A DNA stretch of 64,000 nt. Origin: CAJXSN01 sp947492235 (lineage in GTDB: Bacteria > Pseudomonadota > Alphaproteobacteria > Sphingomonadales > Sphingomonadaceae). A program made the translations under genes and the position numbers. Positions 1 through 7,351 of the stretch are shown piece by piece; within the stretch, counting starts at the first letter, position 1; each line of letters starts with the position of its first letter. Below the pieces are notes generated by a model. It ran no database searches and had not been told where the DNA came from. It saw only the letters and a program-made list of their open reading frames with translations. The stretch is taken from contig NZ_CP170453.1 of assembly GCF_042492175.1 (NCBI RefSeq), forward strand, positions 1,426,001 through 1,490,000, written 5' to 3'.

Positions 1-524
1 AAAGCCATGTCGGCTGGTGTATGCCCGGGCACATGCAGCGCGATGCCCGCAATCGAGCCCAGGCTGAACGTCTCGCCATCCACGAACAGATGGTCGAATT
101 GCGACCCGTCCCGCTCGAAATCGGTGCCCGCATTGAACAGCTTGCCGAAGACATCCTGCACCCGGATGATGTCCTTCCCGATGGCGAGTTTCCCGCCGAG
201 CTTTTCCTGCAGATAGGGCGCAGCCGAGATGTGATCGGCATGGGCATGGGTCTCGATCAGCCAGACCACGCTCAGATCATGCGCAGTCACATATTCGATG
301 ACCCGCTCGGCCGAGACATAGGATGTCCGCCCCGACGCCGCTTCGTAATCGAGCACCGAGTCGATGATCGCCGCTTCCCGTGTGGCGGGATCGTGCACCA
401 CATAGCTGACGGTGTTGGTCGCCTCGTCGAAAAAGCCTGCAATCGAGGGGCGACGCTCAGGTTCCTGCTGGGCCTCAGCGATTTGGCTCGTGGCGGCGTT
501 TAACGCTGCGTCGTTCGGTTTCAT
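1..524 (-). CDS. MBL-fold metallo-hydrolase, persulfide dioxygenase-like (3' part cut by window edge)
   Basis: The visible 174 residues read from an ATG at 524 and run open through the left edge. They contain the metallo-beta-lactamase signature T-H-A-H-A-D-H (metal-binding HxHxDH), followed by a second conserved stretch ending in V-P-G-H-T-P, the third metal-binding His region. The pattern ETHAHADHISAAPYL is typical of the ETHE1/Blh group of persulfide dioxygenases (glutathione persulfide oxidation, cytosolic, non-haem iron). No signal peptide is visible. The gene lies on the same strand as the downstream amidohydrolase, separated by 81 bp. The family call is good. The specific substrate (glutathione persulfide rather than another thioester or lactone) is inferred from motif spacing only, and the C-terminus is not available. 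Confidence 0.8.
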   Translation of the reverse strand, partial: MKPNDAALNAATSQIAEAQQEPERRPSIAGFFDEATNTVSYVVHDPATREAAIIDSVLDYEAASGRTSYVSAERVIEYVTAHDLSVVWLIETHAHADHISAAPYLQEKLGGKLAIGKDIIRVQDVFGKLFNAGTDFERDGSQFDHLFVDGETFSLGSIAGIALHVPGHTPADMA

Positions 525-605
525 GGCGCTCCCCATCGGCACGGCATCGATCAGAGCAACACTTTACAGTTTTTCTGCGTCTTTCGCCACGCTGCGCCCG
601 GTAGA

Positions 606-2312
606 TTATGCTGCCCTGACCAGCTTGCCCGGACGCGCGCCGGTTGACTGGTCGAACCGCCGGATGATCTCGCCCGATACGATCGTCGCGTCATACCCCG
701 TCGCCCGCTGGTGAAGACGCCTGCCCCCGGCGGGCAGATCGCGGACGATTTCGGGCAGGTGGAGCCTGAGATTGTCCAGATCGATCACATTGATATCCGC
801 CTTGCCGCCGACTTTCAGCAGGCCGCGATCCGGCAGGCCGACCGCGCGCGCCGCCTTGTTGCCCAGCATATGCACCGCCTCTGCCAGCCCGAACCGCAGT
901 GGGCCGTCGCCCTTCACGAACTGGGTCAGCAGATAGGTGGAATAGCTCGCATCGCAAATCGCGCCGTAATGCGCGCCGCCATCGCCGAGGCCGGGGATGC
1001 AATGCTGGTGGCTGAGCATCTCGTGCGCGCTGTCCAGCGTGGCGTTTTCGTAATTGCCGAGCGCGGCCAGAAACAGCCCCTTGCCATCCGTTTCGAGGAT
1101 CCGGTCATAGGCGATTTCCTGCGGAGTGCAGCCCCTGGCCGCCGCTTGCCCCGCCATGCTCATCTCTGCGGGAGGTGCGTAATCCGGCGGATCGTCCAGC
1201 GGGAACAGCCAGCGCCAGTCGCGGGCCAGTTCGTTGAACGGATGGCCTTCCTCGAACTCCTCCGTGATCAGGGCGGCGCGCAAAGCGGGATCGCGCATCG
1301 CCGCGACTTGCTCCGGGATGGAGAGGTCGGCAATTTTCGCCCAGCTGGGGCACAACACGAAGGGGTGCACAGTCAACTCCAGCCCCGCGATCAGCCCGAT
1401 TGGGCGGGGCATGATCTGGGCCGTTGCCTGCCCGCCTCTGGCGTTGGTTTCCTCCAGCATGCCCAGCACTTTGCGCCAGCGCGGCGGGGCGTCATTGCCT
1501 GAGGCAAGCGTGAAGGTTGCAGGCCGCCCGGTGGCCGATACCACGCGCTCGATGACCTGATATTCGCGGTCCCACCCTTGAAACGCATCGAGCACGATCT
1601 GGAAGGTACCGCTGCCTGCATCAGCCATCCCGCTGCAGATCGCCTCCAGCTCGGCCACATCCGCCTCGAATGTGGGGATGGAGTCGCCGTCGGCGGTTTT
1701 GTGGATGGAGAGGCGTGAGGAGGCGAAGCCCAGCGCGCCCGCCTTGATCGCTTCGCTGGTCAGTTGCCGCATCAGCGCCAGATCGTCGGCATTGGCAGGC
1801 TCGCGCCCCGCGCCCCGCTCCCCCATTGCGTAGACCCTGAGCGGGGAATGCGGGAGATAGGCGGCGACATCGATATCGCGTTTGCCGCGCTCGACCGTGT
1901 CGAGATATTCGGGGAATGTCTCCCAGTTCCACGGCAGGCCATCGGCCATCACCACGCCGGGAATGTCCTCCACTCCCTCCATGACATTGATCAGCATGTC
2001 GTGATCGGGCGCGCGGCACGGGGCAAAGCCGACGCCGCAATTGCCCATGATCGCCATGGTCACGCCGTGCGAGGAGGAGGGGCTCAGCTCCTCTGCCCAG
2101 ATGCACTGGCCGTCATAATGGGTGTGCACATCGATAAAGCCAGGCGTGACGATGCGGCCCTTGGCGTCGATTTCCTCGGCGCCTGTGCCCGCGACAGTGC
2201 CGATTGCGGAAATGACGCCGCCCGTGACAGCAATATCACCGTTGAGCAGATCGCCGCCCGTGCCATCGGCAATGGTCCCGCCGCGGATAACCAGATCGTG
2301 TTCGTTGCTCAT
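606..2312 (-). CDS. N-acyl-D-amino-acid deacylase family amidohydrolase
   Basis: A protein of 568 residues in the D-aminoacylase branch of the amidohydrolase superfamily. Seen: an N-terminal beta-sandwich start (DLVIRGGTIADGTGG), the metal-binding GFIDVHTHYDGQ, the GNCGVGF segment with the cysteine typical of D-aminoacylases, and a late GDGGAH segment supplying the catalytic Asp. The C-terminal KVGGKADINVIDLD matches the family's closing beta-sandwich. These enzymes hydrolyse N-acyl-D-amino acids or related amides in the cytoplasm. A start at Met 2312 is preferred because the family begins directly with the DLVIRGG strand; in-frame extension upstream is basic and unlike the family. It is divergent from the S9 peptidase gene (162 bp between). 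The real substrate is unknown. Confidence 0.85.
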   Translation of the reverse strand: MSNEHDLVIRGGTIADGTGGDLLNGDIAVTGGVISAIGTVAGTGAEEIDAKGRIVTPGFIDVHTHYDGQCIWAEELSPSSSHGVTMAIMGNCGVGFAPCRAPDHDMLINVMEGVEDIPGVVMADGLPWNWETFPEYLDTVERGKRDIDVAAYLPHSPLRVYAMGERGAGREPANADDLALMRQLTSEAIKAGALGFASSRLSIHKTADGDSIPTFEADVAELEAICSGMADAGSGTFQIVLDAFQGWDREYQVIERVVSATGRPATFTLASGNDAPPRWRKVLGMLEETNARGGQATAQIMPRPIGLIAGLELTVHPFVLCPSWAKIADLSIPEQVAAMRDPALRAALITEEFEEGHPFNELARDWRWLFPLDDPPDYAPPAEMSMAGQAAARGCTPQEIAYDRILETDGKGLFLAALGNYENATLDSAHEMLSHQHCIPGLGDGGAHYGAICDASYSTYLLTQFVKGDGPLRFGLAEAVHMLGNKAARAVGLPDRGLLKVGGKADINVIDLDNLRLHLPEIVRDLPAGGRRLHQRATGYDATIVSGEIIRRFDQSTGARPGKLVRAA

Positions 2313-2474
2313 AGCGCAGGCCTTTCGGCGCAAGGATTTCGCATCGGGCCGGGGCAGCGGCAACTCGCACAAATGCTACGCGGTGCCATGCTCCCGGCGC
2401 GATTATGCGGTTGCTATGCCGGGGGGCATTGCGCAAGCTGTCTGCCAGCGTTCGATTGCCGGGGGAGCTTTTGC

Positions 2475-4538
2475 ATGAAACGACTACTGTGTTCGGCGGC
2501 TCTTGCGGCCACTCTCGCCACGTCCGCTGCCGCCGAGGACGGCCCCCGCCTGTTCACTGCAGAGGACGTTTTCGATCTGGAATGGGCGGACTCGCCGGAA
2601 ATCTCGCCCGACGGGACGCAGGCGATCTATGTCCGCCGGTCCAACGATATCATGACCGACCGCACGGTTTCGCAGGTGTGGATTGTCGATCTGGATGGCT
2701 CCTCGCATCAGCCGCTGCTGGCCGACGGGGGCTCCTACCGCTCGCCCGTCTGGTCGCCCGACGGCACGCGCATCGCCTATATGAAGCGCGCATCAGGGCG
2801 CACCGGGCTGTATGTGCATTATCTGGAGAGCGGCCGCGACGCGCTGCTCGGCACATTCGGCGAAGGGCCCGGCGATCTGACATGGTCACCCGATGGCACC
2901 ATGCTGGCCTTCACCATGGCGGTGAAGGGGAAGGCCGAGAAACTGGTCAGCGCCCCCAAGAAACCCGAAGGGGCCGAGTGGGCCGAAGCACCCAGGCTGA
3001 TCGACCGCGCACGCTATCGCTCCAATGGAGCAGGCTTTCTCGAGCTGGCTTACGACCATGTGTTCGTGATCCCTGCCGACGGAGGCACCGCGCGCCAGCT
3101 GACTAAGGGCGATTTCAATCACGGGGGCAGCCTGTCCTTCAGTCCGGATGGGCAGGAAATCCTTTTCTCGGCCAACCGGAACGCGGAATGGGAACTGCAA
3201 TCGCGCGAAGCCGATCTGTTCTCGGTCAGTGTGGCATCGGGCGCGCTCACCCGGCTCACGCAGACCCCCGGTGTGGAGACCAGTCCGCAGGTCTCTCCCG
3301 ATGGGCGCTCGGTTGCTTTTCTGGGATACAGCAATGCGCGCGAACCCTTTGTGCCGACCGATGTGTTCCTGATGGACCGGGCAGGCGGGAACGTCCGCAA
3401 TCTGACCGCAGGGCTCGACCGCCGGGCGGGCAATCTCCAATGGTTGGGCCGGAGCGAGCTTGCTTTCACCTACCAGAATCGCGGCGTGAACAATATCGGC
3501 GTGGTCACCACCAGCGGCCAGCGCCGCCTTGCGGTCGAGGGCATCGGCGGGACGACCATTGGCAGGCCCTATGTCAGCGGCACCTATGATGCAGGGCCCG
3601 GCGGAGCGCTGGTCTATACCAAGGGCAGCGCGCAGCGTCCGGCGGACCTTTATTCCACGCGCCGGGGCCAGACGCGTCAACTGACCCGGCTGAACGAAGA
3701 CCTGCTCGCCCACCGCGATCTGGGCGAGGTGCGCGCCTTCACCTATGCTTCTTCGCTCGACGGATTGGCCATCGACGGCTGGATGATTACGCCTCCGGGC
3801 TATCAGGCGGGCAAGACCTATCCGCTCATCATCGAAATCCATGGCGGGCCGCATCTCGCCTACGGACCGCATTTCTCCGCCGAGCTGCAACGCATGGCCG
3901 CCGCAGGATATGTCGTGATCTACGACAATCATCGCGGCTCGATCGGCTATGGCAGTGAATTCGCCAATCTGCTGAAATACAAATATTCCAGCCCGGATGA
4001 TTTTGCCGATCATATGTCGGCGGTCGATTGGGCGATCGACAATGGTTTTGCGGACAAGGACAATCTGTTCATTGCAGGCGGATCGGCGGGCGGCATCGCT
4101 GCGGCCTACGCCATCGGTCTGACGAACCGATTCAACGCGGCCGTGGCGGCCAAACCCGTGATCAACTGGGTTTCCAAAGTGCTGACGGCGGACAGCTATA
4201 TCGGCCAGATCGCCAACCAGTTTCCCGGCCCGCCCTGGGAGCATCTGGAGCATTACTGGGAGCGGTCACCTCTCTCTCTGGTCGGCAATGTCGAAACGCC
4301 AACCATGCTGATTACCGGCGAGGAAGATTACCGCACGCCAATCTCGGAGACCGAGCAATTCTATCAGGCGCTGCAATTGCGCGAGATACCGAGCGTTATG
4401 GTGCGCATCCCCGATACCAATCACGGCATTGCCGGGCGGCCATCGCTGCTCAATGCGAAGACCGATTACACGCTGGCGTGGTTTGCAAAATACCGTGTGG
4501 ATGCAGCGAAGGCGGAACCGGCAGCGACGGGCGATTGA
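2475..4538 (+). CDS. Secreted S9 family peptidase (prolyl oligopeptidase type)
   Basis: 687 residues beginning with a clear signal peptide (MKRLLCSAALAATLATSAAA). The N-terminal half holds beta-propeller WD40/PD40-like repeats with recurrent S-P-D-G signatures (for example SPDGTQAIY, SPDGTRIAY, SPDGRSVAF). The C-terminal alpha/beta-hydrolase domain has the nucleophile in GGSAGG (Ser about 537), Asp about 618 in EEDYRTP and His about 650 in TNHG. The oxyanion region HGGPHLAYG is also present. It probably cleaves oligopeptides in the periplasm. It converges with the lipoprotein gene (15 bp between) and is divergent from the D-aminoacylase-like gene, so a peptide or amide salvage role is plausible but inferred. 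Confidence 0.92.
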   Translation: MKRLLCSAALAATLATSAAAEDGPRLFTAEDVFDLEWADSPEISPDGTQAIYVRRSNDIMTDRTVSQVWIVDLDGSSHQPLLADGGSYRSPVWSPDGTRIAYMKRASGRTGLYVHYLESGRDALLGTFGEGPGDLTWSPDGTMLAFTMAVKGKAEKLVSAPKKPEGAEWAEAPRLIDRARYRSNGAGFLELAYDHVFVIPADGGTARQLTKGDFNHGGSLSFSPDGQEILFSANRNAEWELQSREADLFSVSVASGALTRLTQTPGVETSPQVSPDGRSVAFLGYSNAREPFVPTDVFLMDRAGGNVRNLTAGLDRRAGNLQWLGRSELAFTYQNRGVNNIGVVTTSGQRRLAVEGIGGTTIGRPYVSGTYDAGPGGALVYTKGSAQRPADLYSTRRGQTRQLTRLNEDLLAHRDLGEVRAFTYASSLDGLAIDGWMITPPGYQAGKTYPLIIEIHGGPHLAYGPHFSAELQRMAAAGYVVIYDNHRGSIGYGSEFANLLKYKYSSPDDFADHMSAVDWAIDNGFADKDNLFIAGGSAGGIAAAYAIGLTNRFNAAVAAKPVINWVSKVLTADSYIGQIANQFPGPPWEHLEHYWERSPLSLVGNVETPTMLITGEEDYRTPISETEQFYQALQLREIPSVMVRIPDTNHGIAGRPSLLNAKTDYTLAWFAKYRVDAAKAEPAATGD

Positions 4539-4553
4539 GATTCGCCGCGCTGC

Positions 4554-5192
4554 TCAGTTCGACACAAGGGTGAACTGCACCGGCTGGGAGCCGGAATTCG
4601 CGACGGTGATCTCGTAGCGGCCTGAAAACAGCGGGATCCATTCGCAGCCGGTTTTGCCCGAGCCGGAGGGGCGCAGGCAGACCGGTTTGCCATCGGACTG
4701 GCGTATTTCGAGGCGCAGGCCGGACCGCGCTGCTGCCGGGCCCTGTCCCGCAAGCGCGACTTTGGCCTTCTTGCCTGCCAGATAAAGCTGGGTGGTGACT
4801 TTGGCAGAGCCTGCCGCAACCGTGCCGCGCTGGTAGGACGGGCCGAGCACGCGGCCCCGCATCGGCGGAATGTTCGCGGACGGATCGAGCGCGCGGGCGG
4901 CGGCGAGCCAGCGGGTTTCGAGAGAAGCGGCTTCGTCTGGCGCATCCTCGCTCTGCCGTGCACCGGCGCTACGCAGCGCTCTGACCCCGTCCAGATAATC
5001 AGCCGCGGCAATCGCCCCTTCCGCTTCCAGCGCGCCAATTGTCTCAATGGTTTGCACAGTCCGCACAACCGGATCATCCGCTGCGACCGTCTGCCCAACA
5101 GATCCGCCATCAGCAGAAGCGACCGGGGCGGGCGTTGTCGCGCATCCGGCGCACAGGCCAGCCAGCACGGCCATGATTGCGCGTTCAAGCAT
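4554..5192 (-). CDS. Putative lipoprotein, last gene of two-component operon
   Basis: 212 residues of unrecognised family. The N-terminus MLERAIMAVLAGLCAGC looks like a lipoprotein signal peptide with a lipid-modified Cys around residue 17, followed by a low-complexity Ala/Thr/Pro/Ser linker. The remainder is Ala-rich and mostly helical (residues about 45-110), then beta-rich with a possible Ig-like or carboxypeptidase-regulatory-like fold ending in SGSQPVQFTLVSN. The start at 5192 overlaps the 3' end of the histidine kinase gene by 8 nt, which argues for translational coupling and for a shared job with the sensor. A periplasmic accessory or sensor-ligand protein is a reasonable guess only. 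Confidence 0.65.
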   Translation of the reverse strand: MLERAIMAVLAGLCAGCATTPAPVASADGGSVGQTVAADDPVVRTVQTIETIGALEAEGAIAAADYLDGVRALRSAGARQSEDAPDEAASLETRWLAAARALDPSANIPPMRGRVLGPSYQRGTVAAGSAKVTTQLYLAGKKAKVALAGQGPAAARSGLRLEIRQSDGKPVCLRPSGSGKTGCEWIPLFSGRYEITVANSGSQPVQFTLVSN

Positions 5193-6552
5193 CTCGGCGA
5201 TCCCCCTTGCCAACCACAAACACCGCACCGGGATTGTTGTCCAGCACGTGGATGGTCAGGCCGTGCCGCCGGGCGATCGCTTGCGACAGGGCCAGCCCCA
5301 GTCCGTGCCCGTTTGTATCGCTCTCGGCCCGTTCGAAGCGCTGGAAAATTCGTGTTTTCCAGTCATCGGGCACGCCGGGGCCGGTATCGCTCACCCGAAG
5401 CTCCGGCCCTTCGCGCAAGGACAGATGCACTTCGCCGCCAGAGGGCGTAAATTTCAGCGCATTGTCGAGCAGGTTGGACACCAGACGTTGCAACATCGGC
5501 CGGTCGCCGGCCAGCGTAACGCCCGGCACAATATCGCTGGTGAAGCAAACGCCCATATCCTCCGCGCTGTCGGCAAACAGTTCGGCGATGCTGGCGGTGG
5601 TTTCCGACAGATCGACCGGCACCAGCCCGATCCGCTCGCCCGAACGCGCCTCGGTCACGGCGATATCCAGCAGGCCTTCGAGCAGCTGGACCAGATCGCG
5701 GATGTTCTCGCGTGCGGCATTCAGCGCTTCGGCAGATGCGTTCTCCGGGCCATCGGCCAGCGCGGCCAGCCGGTTATCGAGATGCACCAAAGGCGTGCGG
5801 ATTTCGTGCGCCAGATGATCGTTGACTTGCCGCTGGCTGGCCAGCAGCGCGCCGATCCGGTGCTTCAGCGCCAGCGCATGGGCGGTCAGCTCGCCCAGCT
5901 CGTCGGGCGGGCCGGTCACGGGCAGGTCGGGCGCGCTCGCTCCATCGCCGATGGCCCGGAACAGCGTGTTGACCCGGTCCACCCGCGTCCTGAGCGCACG
6001 GGCCGCGAGGAAGGCCCAGAGCAGCAGAGCCGCCAGCAACGCCGCCGCCGCCAGCGCAAAGCCGGTGCGGATGTCCCGGCGCATCGCGGTCTGGGCGGCG
6101 AATTCATGGCCGACCACCAGCCGCACGCCCGGCTCCAGCATGGTCGCCTGCGCCAATACCGGCCCGCCTATACCCGGCCCTTGCGGCGTGATGATCGCCA
6201 TTTCCGATGTCTCGGCAGAGATTTGGGGCCAGCGCTCCAGATCGCCCGCGAGCTTGCGCCCGTCGCCCGTGCTCAAGAGGTAATGCCGCGCGTCCCCTTC
6301 GGCGGAGGGCATCGCCAGCCGGTCGCCGATCCGCGCGGTCAGCTCCGCCTCGCCGGAGGTGACATAGATATCGACCAGCCCGGCCAGATCGGTCGCCACC
6401 GCCTGCTCCACGATCTGCCTGCTGGAGGCTGCCGTCGTCCGGTCGACCACCATGAAAAGCACGCCCAGCCCGGCCAGCCCGACCAGCAATGTGCCGGCCA
6501 GCCAGCGCCAGACCAGCGAGCGTGATGCGCGGGGGATGAGCGGGTCGTCCAT
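5185..6552 (-). CDS. Sensor histidine kinase (HAMP, HisKA, HATPase)
   Basis: 455 residues. TM1 is at about 15-37, a roughly 120-residue periplasmic sensor segment follows, TM2 is at about 163-185, a HAMP-like linker to about 235, then HisKA with the phospho-acceptor His about 249 in AHEIRTPLVHL. The ATPase domain has the N box DNALKF (about 363), DTGPGVPDD (about 389) and GHGLGLALS (about 415). It follows the response-regulator gene by 3 nt and is followed by the lipoprotein gene with an 8-nt overlap, so the three form one transcription unit. The input signal is unknown. No known subfamily beyond the OmpR-type partner can be assigned from sequence alone. Confidence 0.93.
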   Translation of the reverse strand: MDDPLIPRASRSLVWRWLAGTLLVGLAGLGVLFMVVDRTTAASSRQIVEQAVATDLAGLVDIYVTSGEAELTARIGDRLAMPSAEGDARHYLLSTGDGRKLAGDLERWPQISAETSEMAIITPQGPGIGGPVLAQATMLEPGVRLVVGHEFAAQTAMRRDIRTGFALAAAALLAALLLWAFLAARALRTRVDRVNTLFRAIGDGASAPDLPVTGPPDELGELTAHALALKHRIGALLASQRQVNDHLAHEIRTPLVHLDNRLAALADGPENASAEALNAARENIRDLVQLLEGLLDIAVTEARSGERIGLVPVDLSETTASIAELFADSAEDMGVCFTSDIVPGVTLAGDRPMLQRLVSNLLDNALKFTPSGGEVHLSLREGPELRVSDTGPGVPDDWKTRIFQRFERAESDTNGHGLGLALSQAIARRHGLTIHVLDNNPGAVFVVGKGDRRDA

Positions 6553-6555
6553 GCC

Positions 6556-7230
6556 TCAAACAGCGCGCAGCCGGTAGCCCGATCCCCAGATCGTCTCCAG
6601 CACCGGACTGTCGAAACCCTGCTCCAGCTTGCGCCGCAGCCGCCCGACATTGACGTCCACCACATTGGTCTGCGGATCGAAATCGAGGTTCCACACATCC
6701 TTCAGCAGCATGACGCGGGTGACCACCTCGCCGCCGTTCTGCATGAAATACCGGAACAGCTCGAACTCCTTCGGGCTGAGCGCGATATGCTTGCCCTGAC
6801 GATAGGCCGCGCGGGCCTTCACATGGCATTCCATATCGCCAAACAGGATGATCGCGCTGCTTCCTTCGCCCGACGCGCGACGGTGCAACGCACGCAGGCG
6901 CGCGAGCAATTCATCGGCGGCAAAGGGTTTGGCGAGGTAATCATCGACGCCCGCATCCAGCCCCTCGACCCGGTTCTCAGAGCGGCCCAGCGCCGACACC
7001 ATCAGCACCGGCACTTCCGATCCGGCGGCGCGCATTTTGGAAACGATATCGATCCCGCTCATATCGGGCAGCATCCGATCGAGCAGAACAACATCATAGT
7101 CCCCGCCGCCCAGCGCTTTCAGCCCATGCGCGCCATTGCCCGCATGATCGAGCACCAGCCCCTCGCGCTCGACCATCGCCGCGACATCGCTGGCCTGCTG
7201 GCTGTCGTCTTCGATGTAGAGAATGCGCAT
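6556..7230 (-). CDS. OmpR/PhoB-family response regulator
   Basis: 224 residues: receiver domain with the acidic pocket (IEDD), phospho-acceptor Asp 51 in VLLDRMLPD and conserved Lys 101 in YLAKPF, then a winged-helix DNA-binding domain with ALSPKEFELFRYFMQN and NVVDVNVGRLRRKLEQ, ending GSGYRLRAV. The start at 7230 is chosen because the receiver beta-1 strand (MRILYIEDD) begins there; upstream in-frame codons are not receiver-like. It is the first gene of an operon with the sensor kinase and a lipoprotein. The divergent CHAT-protein gene starts 121 bp away, and the region between carries GTTACATT direct repeats that could be its binding site (inference). Confidence 0.94.
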   Translation of the reverse strand: MRILYIEDDSQQASDVAAMVEREGLVLDHAGNGAHGLKALGGGDYDVVLLDRMLPDMSGIDIVSKMRAAGSEVPVLMVSALGRSENRVEGLDAGVDDYLAKPFAADELLARLRALHRRASGEGSSAIILFGDMECHVKARAAYRQGKHIALSPKEFELFRYFMQNGGEVVTRVMLLKDVWNLDFDPQTNVVDVNVGRLRRKLEQGFDSPVLETIWGSGYRLRAV

Positions 7231-7303
7231 GGGGTTGCTCTGCTGCGATGTTCGATGGCCCATCATTAGACCAGTCGCATGAGCAGAGAAAATGACAATT
7301 GCT

Positions 7304-7340
7304 GTTACATTGTGGCGCGTTACATTTGCGCCCCTACATT
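7304..7340. promoter_or_regulatory. GTTACATT direct repeats, candidate response-regulator box
   Basis: Two perfect copies of GTTACATT start at 7304 and 7319 (15-bp period), followed by CCTACATT starting at 7333. They lie between the divergent response-regulator gene and the CHAT-protein gene, ending 11 bp before the ATG chosen for the latter. Tandem direct repeats are the usual operator form for OmpR/PhoB-type regulators; assignment to the adjacent regulator is inference. Confidence 0.45.
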
Positions 7341-7351
7341 TCTGGCGAAGC

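Noticed and set aside
1764..2474. N-terminal extension of the S9 peptidase frame
   Set aside because: It is antisense to the amidohydrolase gene, and a canonical signal peptide starts at 2475.
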